64,000 nucleotides of DNA from JAUVRX01 sp049664225 (lineage in GTDB: Bacteria > Acidobacteriota > Thermoanaerobaculia > Multivoradales > JAHEKO01). The position numbers and the translations under genes are program-made. The stretch lies in NCBI GenBank assembly GCA_049664225.1, contig JBATEX010000133.1, forward strand, positions 62,001 through 126,000, read 5' to 3'. Shown here piece by piece: positions 36,326 to 45,094 of this stretch (its first letter is position 1; every line of letters begins with the position of its first letter). The notes beneath the pieces are model-generated. The model saw only the letters and a program-made list of their open reading frames with translations, ran no database searches and had not been told where the DNA came from.

Positions 36326-37435
36326 ATGCGACCACTACCCTACCTGACCATGGCCCTCGCGATCGCGCTCATGCTTCCCCAGAGCTCGTCGGCTCAGGAT
36401 GAACCCCAGTCCGAGTTCAGCGGGCAGATCGATGTCACCGAGGTCCTCCTCGATGTGCTGGTCACCGATCCGTCCGGCAACGTCATCGTGGGTCTGCAAC
36501 CGGACGACTTCATTGTCAGAGACGGCGGTAAGGAGGTTGAGGTGACTTCAGCCACCTTTTACAGCAATCGCCGATTCGTCGAATCGGCCCAGGTGGCAGA
36601 GCGATTGGGCGTCCAGCCGGACGAAGTACCTTCGGACCGCTTCTTCATCCTCTTCTTTCACGACCAGCGCTTCGAAGACCCCTCGATCACAAGCAACGTC
36701 CTCGACGCACTTCGGTGGGCGAAAATCTGGGTCGAAGAAGAAACTCTCGCCTACGACTACGTGGCCGTTCTGAGCTACGACGTCAAGCTGAAGATTCACC
36801 AGGACTTCACCCTCGATCGACAGGCGCTCGTCGACGCCCTGGTGAGTGTCGCCAAGATGCGGGACCCTGAAAGCACCTGGCCGTCACGGACGGCTATGCA
36901 TGAAGGGCCTTCTCTGCGCCAGAACCTGCCGCAGGGAAAAGAACTCCGCAGGCAGACACGTCGCGTCTACAGCGGGTTGTCCCTGACTGCCGAGGCTGCA
37001 GGCCACATCGTTGGCCGCAAGAACATGCTGCTCTTCAGTTTCGGCTTCGGCGACCAGAACGATTTCGGGACCTTTTATCCCGACCCCCGCTACTACCCTC
37101 CGATGATGCAAGCCTTGAATGACAACAACGTGGCCGTATACTCCATCTCCTGGTTCAAGAATCTCGGCGATCAGAGCATCGGACAGGATCAAGTCGAGAA
37201 CGTCCTGAGTCTGCTGTCCTCGGATACAGACGGTACCTTCTATTTCAATTTCGTCAATTTCCAGACGCCACTCATCAAGGTCGTCGAGGACAACAACGGC
37301 TACTACCTGTTGAGCTACAGCGCCGAACACGAGAGAGGTCGGAAGGGCTACCAGCAAGTCGAGGTCGGGACTCGAAACCCCGAGTTCAAGGTCCGTGGGC
37401 GGAAGGGTTACCTCTATGGAGAGCAGGAGCGGTAG
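36326..37435 (+). CDS. secreted VWFA-related Acidobacterial-domain protein
   Basis: A 369-residue protein with a signal peptide (residues 1-23, ending SSAQDE). It shows the family opening IDVTEVLLDVLVTDPSGNVIVGLQPDDFIVRDGG, then a VWFA-like core with DRFFILFFHDQRF and GRKNMLLFSFGFGDQN. The MIDAS DxSxS is degenerate: the first strand has FFHDQRF. Proteins of this layout are named VWFA-related Acidobacterial domain and are mostly found in Acidobacteriota; their function is unknown. AAGGAG lies about 10 bases upstream of the ATG. The 282 bp before it hold no recognisable gene. Confidence 0.87.
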   Translation: MRPLPYLTMALAIALMLPQSSSAQDEPQSEFSGQIDVTEVLLDVLVTDPSGNVIVGLQPDDFIVRDGGKEVEVTSATFYSNRRFVESAQVAERLGVQPDEVPSDRFFILFFHDQRFEDPSITSNVLDALRWAKIWVEEETLAYDYVAVLSYDVKLKIHQDFTLDRQALVDALVSVAKMRDPESTWPSRTAMHEGPSLRQNLPQGKELRRQTRRVYSGLSLTAEAAGHIVGRKNMLLFSFGFGDQNDFGTFYPDPRYYPPMMQALNDNNVAVYSISWFKNLGDQSIGQDQVENVLSLLSSDTDGTFYFNFVNFQTPLIKVVEDNNGYYLLSYSAEHERGRKGYQQVEVGTRNPEFKVRGRKGYLYGEQER

Positions 37436-37450
37436 AGGCTTGGCAGGCAG

Positions 37451-38263
37451 CTAGTCTTCGGGGGTTGCGCCGGTCGCCGTTGGTTGCGTTCCGGCACCAC
37501 CGTCGGAATCGATATCAAGCAGGATCACGGTGATGTTGTCGACACCGCCACAGGCATTGGCGTGCCGGACCAGGGCGGCGCATCGTTCCTCGAGATCCTC
37601 ATCCGTCACGAGATGGGTTCGAATCTCCTCGTCGCTCAGCATCGTTGTAAGGCCATCCGAGCACAGCAGAAAGAGATCACCCGATTCCACCTCGATCTCC
37701 TGCACCTCCACGTCGACGTCGTGCTCTCCACCGATCGCCCTTGTCACGACACTCTTCAGCGGATGCGAACGAGCCTGATCCTGGGACAGGTAGCCAGCCT
37801 TGACTTGCTCGTTGACCCAGGTGTGATCCTCGGTGACCAGATGCAAGCCGGCATCGCGAAGCAGATAGGCCCGGCTGTCGCCGACATGAGCCACCGACAC
37901 GGACTGCGACCCGAGCATCAGCCCTACAACGGTCGTCCCCATACCGGTCAGCGCCTCATCCTCGGCCACTGCCCTGACAACTCTGTCGTGGCCCGCCTCG
38001 ATGGCCGATCGAAGGGTTCGAGAGATCGAATTCGCCATGCCGCTCTCCGACTGCTCCTCAGAATCGGCATTTTCACCTTGACGAAGGAAACCCGATGCCG
38101 CTTCAATTGTCAGACTGGATGCCACCTCGCCGTTGCCATGACCGCCCATACCATCCGCGACCAGAAAAAAGCCATTATCCACGTCGACACTGAAGCTGTC
38201 CTCGTTGTGGGCGCGAGTGCGTCCCACATCCGACAGTCCAGCTGCTCTTACCCGTAACGTCAC
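37451..38263 (-). CDS. PP2C-family Ser/Thr phosphatase
   Basis: A 270-residue Stp/PrpC-type phosphatase with all metal motifs: SDVGRTRAHNEDSF, LVADGMGGHGNGE, HVGDSRAYLL, LLCSDGLTTM and GGVDNITVILL. It would reverse Ser/Thr phosphorylation by Hanks-type kinases; no kinase gene is nearby. It is last in the five-gene operon with the RodZ-like and helical-repeat genes, 21 bp after the J-domain gene. Confidence 0.94.
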   Translation of the reverse strand: MTLRVRAAGLSDVGRTRAHNEDSFSVDVDNGFFLVADGMGGHGNGEVASSLTIEAASGFLRQGENADSEEQSESGMANSISRTLRSAIEAGHDRVVRAVAEDEALTGMGTTVVGLMLGSQSVSVAHVGDSRAYLLRDAGLHLVTEDHTWVNEQVKAGYLSQDQARSHPLKSVVTRAIGGEHDVDVEVQEIEVESGDLFLLCSDGLTTMLSDEEIRTHLVTDEDLEERCAALVRHANACGGVDNITVILLDIDSDGGAGTQPTATGATPED

Positions 38264-38284
38264 CGCTGTCGCTCCTCGCGCACG

Positions 38285-38908
38285 TCAGGACCTCTTGTTC
38301 CTATGCACCTGATCGAGAGCCAGCTGCACCTCCGGGTCCTCACCGCCGAAGGTGAGCGCGTTCTGGAGGTACCTCTCCGCCCGTGAGGTCATCCCGGCCC
38401 GCGAGGCCAACTCGCCAGCCAGCTTCAGGTAAGTCGCGTTCATCGAGTCCAGCTCGCAGGACTTGGCAGCGGCAGCGAGAGCCCGCGACAACCAGGCCGA
38501 GCGGTGATTCAACGCCCGCGCCAAGTAGTGCCACGCTTGAGCATCTCTTGGACTCTCCTGAGTTGCGCGCTCGAAGAACTCCACCGCCTGCTGGTAGTTC
38601 TTCTTCTTGTAGGCCTCCGCCCCACGCTTGACATAGACCCGAGCCGCCTGACCAGAGACGGCGGCGTCAGAGCCTGCCGGGCGTTGAGCCACCTCCTGGT
38701 CGTACAGGCGCCGTTGATTGGGCTCGACCAGAACGTTGTAGGCCTGGGTAACTCTCTGAAACTGGGCCTCCGCCTCTTCTTTCTCGTCGGCGGCATACCG
38801 ATCAGGATGCTGTTCACGAGCTAGCTGCAGAAACCGCTCGCGAATCTGCTTGGTCGTCGCGTTGCTGGGCACGCCCAGAATCGTGTAGTAGTTCTCGCTC
38901 ATGGCCAA
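38285..38908 (-). CDS. J-domain protein with TPR-like C-terminus
   Basis: Residues 5-70 form a J-domain with the Hsp70-stimulating HPD at 34-36 (REQHPDRYAADE) and the QAYNVLVEPNQRRLYD end. The rest (about 90-205) looks like TPR repeats (AEAYKKKNYQQAVEFFERAT, DAQAWHYLARALN). There is no Gly/Phe or zinc-finger region, so this is a class C J-protein that presumably delivers DnaK to a specific client. It starts 4 bp after the upstream helical-repeat gene. Confidence 0.9.
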   Translation of the reverse strand: MAMSENYYTILGVPSNATTKQIRERFLQLAREQHPDRYAADEKEEAEAQFQRVTQAYNVLVEPNQRRLYDQEVAQRPAGSDAAVSGQAARVYVKRGAEAYKKKNYQQAVEFFERATQESPRDAQAWHYLARALNHRSAWLSRALAAAAKSCELDSMNATYLKLAGELASRAGMTSRAERYLQNALTFGGEDPEVQLALDQVHRNKRS

Positions 38909-38912
38909 TCCA

Positions 38913-39941
38913 TCACTTAGACTTGATTCTATACAACCTGGTAGCGGTCGATCGAACCACTTCCGAGACGTTACGGTCCCGGCTCAAGACCCTGAGGTCC
39001 CGAACACCCAGGCGGGGAACCAGGCGCGCCGCCAGTCCGGCAGGCATACGCGGGTTCTTTACCAGAGTATGAACGATGGAGTACCTTCTGCCCCACTGCC
39101 GACTCCGAGCGATCACTTCGAGGACCTCTTCGGCCACCACCTTGCTGGAGGCGATCAGCTCGACCTCTCCATCGCCCATCGCATTGCCGGTCATCACCGA
39201 GACAGCGACCATGGGATTCTTGTCCTTGACCAGAATATTGCGCAATGTGCGTGAGGCACCCCGACTCAGCTTGAGACGGACCGGAATCGGCAGCGTCCGG
39301 ATCTGCGCTTCGCTCAGGCCGGTCACCTCGTCCATCTCGCCCTTCGCCGGTTCCTTCCTAGCCCAGGAGATCGCCTCCTCGATCTCTTCGTCCGTGGGCT
39401 CCTCCAGCTCGACGTCGGCCGCTTCCTCCGAAGCCGCGCCTCGCTGCCGGGGAAGCAGGTGCTCACGATACTCGCGGATTCGCCTCTTGGCGTAGGAACT
39501 GAGCTCGGGATTCTCTTCCAGCCGCTCCAGAATCGTTGGATCCTCGAGAATCGCGTCCTGACGCAACAGAAGAATCTCCTGCAGCTCGGGCGACAGAACG
39601 ACCGCCATTTCTGACAACACCTGAGAGGAGACGAGTCGATGCTGAATGACTGTCTCCGCCAGAGGAGGCTGATCGGTCCGAGAGGCGAAATAGGAGACCA
39701 CCTCGACCTCGTCGGATTCCGCAATGACGGCGACGACGATCTCGGGGTCGAGATTTCCCAACGACTCCACGGCTGCCGCCGCGACCTCTTCGTCCGAGAT
39801 ATTGCTGAGGCGAATCTGCAGTGGAATTAGCATCTCCACTGGCAGAGGGAACATCCCTCTGGCTATGAGGAGTTGCAGCTCCCGATTCTCACCGGAGAGG
39901 ACTCTCTCTGCCAGAGACTGGGCCGAGCCGTCTTCGCTCAC
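38913..39941 (-). CDS. helical-repeat (HEAT-like) protein 1, unknown function
   Basis: A 342-residue protein, predicted soluble and mostly alpha-helical. The N-terminal part (1-160) has HEAT/DUF2336-like pairs (ISDEEVAAAAVESLGNLDP). An acidic linker (about 165-210) follows, then a C-terminal domain whose last 60 residues, starting at WGRRY (283), align with the protein at 40862-41602 (WGIRY, residue 187, also 60 from the end, then DLR...DR..S..VR). GTG start overlaps the RodZ-like stop (GTGA). I do not recognise the family. Confidence 0.72.
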   Translation of the reverse strand: MSEDGSAQSLAERVLSGENRELQLLIARGMFPLPVEMLIPLQIRLSNISDEEVAAAAVESLGNLDPEIVVAVIAESDEVEVVSYFASRTDQPPLAETVIQHRLVSSQVLSEMAVVLSPELQEILLLRQDAILEDPTILERLEENPELSSYAKRRIREYREHLLPRQRGAASEEAADVELEEPTDEEIEEAISWARKEPAKGEMDEVTGLSEAQIRTLPIPVRLKLSRGASRTLRNILVKDKNPMVAVSVMTGNAMGDGEVELIASSKVVAEEVLEVIARSRQWGRRYSIVHTLVKNPRMPAGLAARLVPRLGVRDLRVLSRDRNVSEVVRSTATRLYRIKSK

Positions 39942-40750
39942 GGTTCAGTCTGATCCGCGGCCTGGAGTGCATCGAGGTCGATTTCGAGACCCCGCAGCAC
40001 CTGGCCAGCCGGAGCCGACACAGGGAACGGCTGTCCGTTGACCTCGATGCGCACCGCCTCGGGGTTGCCGATGGTCAGACTCACCCTCTTCTGGGCGCCG
40101 ATACGTAGCGATTCACCTGGGACGTGTAGCTCGTTGACCTGTCCTTCTCCATCGATCGTGGCTTCGATCCAGCAGTCCTCGGAGAAGTCGATCGTGACCA
40201 ATAGCGGCGAGACAGGTCCTGGCTCGGGCTCGACAACTGGAGACAGCTTCGGAGCTGGCCGTGTCAGCGGAGCTGCCATTGGCGGTGGCTCCGAACGATC
40301 TTGACTTTGGCACGACTCAGCGAAGTAGGCGAGCGCCGCGACTACTACCAACAGCCCTAAGGCGGCCAAAGCCAGGAGCGTGCCGGTAGGGCGCTTCGCG
40401 TCTCGCTGGCGTACGACGGGGGCGTCGAGCGCCTCATCGGGCTCGACCTCTTTTTGTGCTGTCAGGTAGGAGTTGACTACTTCGTCCGCATCGAGACCGA
40501 CGTAGCGAGCATACTCCCGCAAGAAGCCGTGCGCGAATACAGGTGCCGGCAACACGTCGAAGCGGTCTTGCTCGAGGGCTTCGAGATATCGGATGCTGAT
40601 CTTGGTGACATCGGCGATCTCTCGCAAACTGATCTCGCGCAGCTCGCGCTGCCTCCGAAGCCAGGTCCCAAAGGAGATGACATCGGTTTCCGCACCCTGT
40701 TCCCAGGGCGGTTGTCGGTTGTTGTGTCGAATTGTCGAGGACATGCGCAC
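39938..40750 (-). CDS. RodZ-like HTH membrane protein
   Basis: A 270-residue protein with the RodZ layout: a cytoplasmic Cro/C1-type HTH (about 25-95, FGTWLRRQRELREISLREIA, APVFAHGFLREYARYVGLDA), one transmembrane helix (about 127-148) and a periplasmic DUF4115 domain (about 175-260, SEDCWIEATIDGEG). RodZ links MreB to the elongation machinery. No mre genes are nearby; instead it is embedded with helical-repeat and J-domain genes. A possible promoter (TTCACT, 17 bp, TATTCT) lies upstream on the minus strand. Confidence 0.87.
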   Translation of the reverse strand: MRMSSTIRHNNRQPPWEQGAETDVISFGTWLRRQRELREISLREIADVTKISIRYLEALEQDRFDVLPAPVFAHGFLREYARYVGLDADEVVNSYLTAQKEVEPDEALDAPVVRQRDAKRPTGTLLALAALGLLVVVAALAYFAESCQSQDRSEPPPMAAPLTRPAPKLSPVVEPEPGPVSPLLVTIDFSEDCWIEATIDGEGQVNELHVPGESLRIGAQKRVSLTIGNPEAVRIEVNGQPFPVSAPAGQVLRGLEIDLDALQAADQTEP

Positions 40751-40861
40751 ACACCCAGACGAGCAACCCTGCAGCCACCTGGCGCTAAATCGAAGAATAC
40801 TACTGGAAGCTACTCTAGTGAACCTATCGAGGCCGGGTCAAATGCTCCTGCCGACAAACTT

Positions 40862-41602
40862 TCAGCTCGGCTCATGACCCAGGAGAGTCCCGGCTCGTCG
40901 GCGCACTGCAACCGACAGGCGCCGGTCCTGAAAAACGGCCCTCAGGTCGGACTTCTTGAGCTGTGAGAGGAGGCCCAGGACAATCTCCGGCGAAGTTCTC
41001 GCATTTCGACACAGTGCGGACCTCACGCCATAGCGGATGCCCCATCTTCGGTGCCTTGCGACAAGCGTCAGGATCTCGGGTTTGGCTCGATCACTACCGA
41101 GCAAAGGCATCAGACTGCCTTCCGTCAACCTGGGGTTGTCGAGCAGAGCTCCGATAACCCTCGGGTCGGGATCCATCCGTAGCTGCTGAATCAACGCCGG
41201 GCTGGCGCGCCGGGCGATCGACATCCGCTCGCCAACAGAAAGAATATGGATCCGCTCTCGCAGCTGGAGGTCGGCGCTACGCCTCACTTTGGGTCGCACA
41301 CGACCGTCAATGCTGATCTGCAAGAGGTCGCGCCAGAACAGCGAAGGTACCAGCCGACGAGCCCTGACCTCCGGTGTCCGGGGATGGCAGACAAGGTCCT
41401 TCCTAATCTCAGAGAAGGCCAGCAGGCGACGCTCGTCCAACAGGAGCTCGATGGCTTGCTGGGTGAGAAACGGGTTGCGCAGCGCCTGCCGAATCTCGGG
41501 CACGTCCAGGTCCTTGACGTGCTTCTGTAGGAGCTGCAACAGCTCGTCCGCGTCGGACTCGCGCAGACGAACCGCCAGACTCTGATTCGACCCCTCAACC
41601 AT
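40862..41602 (-). CDS. helical-repeat (HEAT-like) protein 2, unknown function
   Basis: A 246-residue, Arg/Leu-rich helical protein, paralogous over its C-terminal half to the product of 38913-39941. Both share R.R.WG.RY, a following N.R, and the DLR...DR..S..VR block. Repeats such as ASPALIQQLRMDPDPRVIGALLDNP look HEAT-like, and the segment resembles DUF2336-type repeats only in pattern. No signal peptide or transmembrane helix is visible. It is first of the operon, 111 bp before the RodZ-like gene. Confidence 0.7.
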   Translation of the reverse strand: MVEGSNQSLAVRLRESDADELLQLLQKHVKDLDVPEIRQALRNPFLTQQAIELLLDERRLLAFSEIRKDLVCHPRTPEVRARRLVPSLFWRDLLQISIDGRVRPKVRRSADLQLRERIHILSVGERMSIARRASPALIQQLRMDPDPRVIGALLDNPRLTEGSLMPLLGSDRAKPEILTLVARHRRWGIRYGVRSALCRNARTSPEIVLGLLSQLKKSDLRAVFQDRRLSVAVRRRAGTLLGHEPS

Positions 41603-41730
41603 CGGGCAAGTACTCTAACCTCTCGGCCGCCGGACCGCTGTGAAACAGGCCTGGATCAATAGAGGTCCATTCGAGTGGGCCGCAGACGCTGGACCCAAGG
41701 ACATCTGGTCGTTGTCGAGGGGTCCGACGC

Positions 41731-41785
41731 GGGACCCCCAGGGGGCTATCCTCCCTACCACAGCAACCAACCCCCTGGAGGTCCC
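41731..41785. repeat. 15-bp hairpin
   Basis: The arms GGGACCCCCAGGGGG (41731-41745) and CCCCCTGGAGGTCCC (41771-41785) pair with one mismatch around a 25-base loop. No T-run follows on either strand, so it is not a standard terminator. Confidence 0.55.
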
Positions 41786-41903
41786 CACACGCCGAACCCT
41801 CAACCGTTGGAAAGACATCGCACGCGGCCATACAACTCGGTGACGCTGGAAATCGCCCCTAGGCCCTTTCGCCCCTAAGCCCCTATGGCCTCCAACGGCG
41901 CTA

Positions 41904-42067
41904 GAGGTTCGTTCGGGTGGTTCGACAGGGGGCGCCGAGTCGAGCGCGGCGCAAGGACCATCAAAGTGCACAACAGAAGAGGCGCGATGACGAGACGAGG
42001 TGGCGGCCCGGCCGTCAAAGTCTGAGTAGCCGACGCCGTCCGCCTGCGAACCACCCGGACGGACCTC
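41904..42067. repeat. 21-bp imperfect inverted repeat, MITE-like or RNA-forming
   Basis: The arms 41904-41924 (contains GTTCGGGTGGTTCG) and 42047-42067 (contains CGAACCACCCGGAC) match at 19 of 21 positions in inverted orientation, 164 bp end to end. No clear target duplication flanks them. Confidence 0.4.
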
Positions 42068-42091
42068 AACAAGATGATGACTATGCTGCCT

Positions 42092-42123
42092 AGGACCTCA
42101 AGACCCCAAGCCCTCAAAGATCG
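42092..42123 (+). repeat. copy of short intergenic repeat
   Basis: The sequence AGGACCTCAAGACCCCAAG and following CCCTCAAAGATC closely resembles the tandem repeat at 49220-49251 with its GAAGATC flank. Confidence 0.35.
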
Positions 42124-42185
42124 AACGGGCAGAGCCCGCTCGCCTCAACCCTCATTCGCGGCCTGGTGTACAATCCCGGCCCTGC

Positions 42186-44261
42186 ATGAACGACGCGGCG
42201 GAAATCCACCAACTCCTCGAAGAGGGGGAGTTCGACGCCATCGAGGATCGGTGGCTCGAGCGGCTGGCCGCTGAGCCAACCGATCACGAGTACTTCGTCG
42301 AAGTGGCGCAGGCCCTCTTCGAAGCTGACGAGCAAGATCGAGCCCGCTTTCTCATCGAGCTCCTGGAAGATCAGGTGCGCGAGGCCGGCAACTGGCCGAC
42401 GCGTCTGGAGATCCTGCGGTCTCTAGACTGGCTCTACCCGGATCCTGCCGAGCTTCATGACGCCATCCTGGACACTGTCCGACAACTCTATGAAGGCTCA
42501 CCCAGCCTGGAAGGCCTGATCGAGAAAGTAGGGCTGCTGAGGGCCAGGGAAGACATTCCGAAGACCTGGACCAAGGCCGACAGGTTGCGGCGGCTACTGC
42601 GCTTCGAGGTCGGCGCACCGGTCTGGATGGAGGGCAAAGGTGCGGGGAGAGTCGTCGAGGTCAATCTCGAGCTAGACAACCTCAAGGTCGATCTCGAGCA
42701 CCAACCGGGCTTGAGGGTGGGCTTTCGGGCCGCCGCCAAGCTCCTGAAGCCGCTGCCACCGGGGCACATTCTGCGTCGAAAGCTGGAAAATCCCGACGAG
42801 CTTCTGAGGCTCAAAGACGAGAGTCCGGGCGAGCTGCTGCTGGCGCTCTTGCGTAGCTATCCGGAGCCCCGCTCAGCGGGAGATATTCGGCGGGTTCTCA
42901 CCGGCATTGTCACCGAAAGTGAATGGACATCCTGGTGGTCGGCGGCCCGCAAGCACCCACAGATCCTCTCCGAGGGCTCCGGGAGCCGTCAGTGCTACGG
43001 CTGGGCTGCCAGCGACTCCGACGCAATCGCTTCAATGCGCCGGGAGTTTGTCGCGGCGGATCCGAAACAGAAGATCGAGCTTTTCCGCCGAAACGCCGAT
43101 CGTTCGGAGGAGCTGAAGGCAGCGATGATCGTCGAGCTGCAGGCGCTGGTCGATGACTCCCTGATCAGGGATCCGTCGATCGCCCTGGCTCTCGCCCTGA
43201 CCCTCGAACGAGCGGGTGCAGAACCCACCGGTGATTCCTCGCCTACGGCAATCGTCAAGGCCCATCCACAGCCGGCAGATCTCGTTTCGGCAATCGACGA
43301 CCGCTCCCTCAGAGAACAGGCCCTGCAGCTGATCCGTGCCAGCCGATCGGATTGGGGAAGGATCTTTCGCGCCCTCCTCGGAAGAGAACAAGAAACGCGA
43401 CTCCTCTCCTTTGTCGCCCAGTCGATGGAGACCGAGGAAAACGAGCAGCTCCAAGCCTTCATCGACGATCTCATCAGCAAGCCACGGCCAATGCCGGCAG
43501 CCTTCGTCTGGCTGGCCGAGAACGCGGAATCGGACGCCCTTTTCGGTGATCGCAATGCTCTGCGCTTGATCCAGTTGATCATCTCGGCTCTGCACTGGCC
43601 CGAGTTTACTCCCTTTCGCGCCAGGCTGACGAGGCTATTCGAGACCGGCGGCCCGCTGCCTCACCTGCTGTCCAGCCTCACCCCGGACCGCGCGATCCAG
43701 GCCGAGACGGCCATCGAGCGAGCGGCCCTCGAAGACTACCTGCGGGAACCGCTCATCAACGCTCTGCACCTGCGATTCCCCGATCTACGGCCGGACCAGG
43801 AGATTCCCCTATATGCGACGGCGGAGTCGATCGAATCCCGCCGCAAGGAGCTCACGAAGCTCCTGGACGAGGAGATTCCAGCCAATCGTCGCGCCATCGA
43901 GGAGGCTCGGGCGATGGGTGATCTGAGGGAGAACTTCGAGTACAAATCCGCCCGACAGAGACACGAGTACCTCTCGGCCCGAGTGGAAGCTCTCAAAGGG
44001 GATCTGGGAAGAGTCAGAACGTTCGACTCGTCCAGCATCGACGCCTCGGAAGTGCGAATTGGCAGTAGCCTGGAGCTCGAGTCCGAAAGTGGCGACAGCC
44101 GATCCCTGACGGTCCTCGGGCCGTGGGAAAGCGCACCCGAGCGGGGCATCATCTCCTACGATTCCGATCTAGGGCAGTCGCTGCTCGGCTGCAAGGTAGG
44201 GGACGTAGTGGAAATCGACGGTGAGAAGTGCGAGGTCAAGCAGGTCGGGGTGTGGAGCTAG
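42186..44261 (+). CDS. GreA-type transcription elongation factor fused to large helical N-terminal domain
   Basis: A 691-residue protein. The last ~160 residues are a full Gre factor. The coiled coil (IPANRRAIEEARAMGDLRENFEYKSARQ) keeps the Asp and Glu tip residues needed for transcript cleavage, and an FKBP-like C-domain (LGCKVGDVVEIDGEKCEV) follows. The first ~530 residues are mostly helical, with a small beta module near residues 140-190 (FEVGAPVWMEGKGAGRVVEV). Long GreA fusions are known in Chlamydiae and some spirochaetes. It should rescue backtracked RNA polymerase. A TACAAT box lies 11 bases upstream of the ATG. Confidence 0.87.
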   Translation: MNDAAEIHQLLEEGEFDAIEDRWLERLAAEPTDHEYFVEVAQALFEADEQDRARFLIELLEDQVREAGNWPTRLEILRSLDWLYPDPAELHDAILDTVRQLYEGSPSLEGLIEKVGLLRAREDIPKTWTKADRLRRLLRFEVGAPVWMEGKGAGRVVEVNLELDNLKVDLEHQPGLRVGFRAAAKLLKPLPPGHILRRKLENPDELLRLKDESPGELLLALLRSYPEPRSAGDIRRVLTGIVTESEWTSWWSAARKHPQILSEGSGSRQCYGWAASDSDAIASMRREFVAADPKQKIELFRRNADRSEELKAAMIVELQALVDDSLIRDPSIALALALTLERAGAEPTGDSSPTAIVKAHPQPADLVSAIDDRSLREQALQLIRASRSDWGRIFRALLGREQETRLLSFVAQSMETEENEQLQAFIDDLISKPRPMPAAFVWLAENAESDALFGDRNALRLIQLIISALHWPEFTPFRARLTRLFETGGPLPHLLSSLTPDRAIQAETAIERAALEDYLREPLINALHLRFPDLRPDQEIPLYATAESIESRRKELTKLLDEEIPANRRAIEEARAMGDLRENFEYKSARQRHEYLSARVEALKGDLGRVRTFDSSSIDASEVRIGSSLELESESGDSRSLTVLGPWESAPERGIISYDSDLGQSLLGCKVGDVVEIDGEKCEVKQVGVWS

Positions 44262-44290
44262 CACGCGTCCTCTGCCTCCCAGAACCGCAC

Positions 44291-44308
44291 GGCCCGAGGG
44301 GTCGGGCC
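44291..44308. terminator. GC-rich hairpin between convergent genes
   Basis: The perfect stem GGCCCGA/TCGGGCC with loop GGGG sits between the convergent GreA-fusion and anti-sigma genes. It lacks a U-run, so termination is only suggested by position. Confidence 0.35.
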
Positions 44309-44329
44309 CCAGGCCTGCCGATAGCCTCT

Positions 44330-45094
44330 CTACCGGTGGTTGAACTCCAACTGCACCAGCTGATCCCCGGCTCGTAAGCGAACCGGACCTCCCAAGAGTT
44401 CCAATTCCGTCAGGCTCGGCAACTCGTCCCGCCACTCGGAGCTGGCAGCCTCTGATAACTCCAGTGATATCGACGGCTCCCTGAGATCCACGCCTTGCTC
44501 GACCCAGACACCGTTCTGAAGCTCGAAGAAACGACCGTCGATCTCGGTAGCCTGAGACCGAAAAGCGGCGTCCGCAGAGTTTGCGTGCATCGAGTCGTCG
44601 CGTTTGGGCTGGAGCGACCCGGCGCGGCTACCTTCGGCCAGAGGTGACGCCCTTTCCACCGCCACTGGTGTGTCTTCTTCCGGGGCCTCGGAGGCTGGAG
44701 ACTCGACGTCCAAGACCACGGGAAGGCCCTGATTCTGACTTTGAAGTGCCCAGGAGAAGAGGTAGATGATGGTGACCAGGGCAACGACTATTCCGAAGGT
44801 CGGCAACCAGACCCACCTCTCGATGTGGAGGCGCTCGGCGCCTCTCTCGAGGCGATCCCGCAAACTCTCTTCCTGCTCTCTGGTCGCAGCACTCTGCAGC
44901 ACCTGCTGTTCCAGATAAGGGATCGGCGAGATCCTCCCCAACCCCTCGAGTCTCCGGACTACGCGGTGCAGCCCTTCGAGCCGATGTCGACACTCCTCAC
45001 AGCCTTGAAGATGGCGTTCGACCCGGAGTCTACGTTCCCGGCTCAGCTCGCCATCCAGGTAGCTCGACAGCATTTCTACCGGTGCGTGACTCAT
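44330..45094 (-). CDS. anti-sigma factor with zinc-finger domain
   Basis: A 254-residue protein with an N-terminal zf-HC2 domain carrying HxxxCxxC (ERHLQGCEECRHR, about residues 27-39), one transmembrane helix (about 96-117) and a periplasmic tail ending in a hydrophilic domain. It would hold the sigma factor encoded just upstream at the membrane until a signal arrives. Its ATG overlaps the sigma stop (ATGA). Confidence 0.92.
   Translation of the reverse strand: MSHAPVEMLSSYLDGELSRERRLRVERHLQGCEECRHRLEGLHRVVRRLEGLGRISPIPYLEQQVLQSAATREQEESLRDRLERGAERLHIERWVWLPTFGIVVALVTIIYLFSWALQSQNQGLPVVLDVESPASEAPEEDTPVAVERASPLAEGSRAGSLQPKRDDSMHANSADAAFRSQATEIDGRFFELQNGVWVEQGVDLREPSISLELSEAASSEWRDELPSLTELELLGGPVRLRAGDQLVQLEFNHR

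Larger units (their letters stand above)
41603..42185. other. 583-bp gene-free region with inverted repeats
   Basis: No credible gene on either strand; the small ORFs here have no start signal or recognisable fold. It holds a 15-bp hairpin (41731-41785), a 21-bp imperfect inverted repeat (41904-42067), C-rich short repeats (CGCCCCTA, about 41850-41885) and a repeat copy at 42092-42123. TACAAT at 42169-42174 could be the -10 box of the GreA-like gene. Confidence 0.6.

Noticed and set aside
41875..42117. 80-codon minus-strand open frame with hydrophobic stretches
   Set aside because: No ribosome binding site, overlaps the inverted repeat, and the translation looks like random GC-rich sequence.
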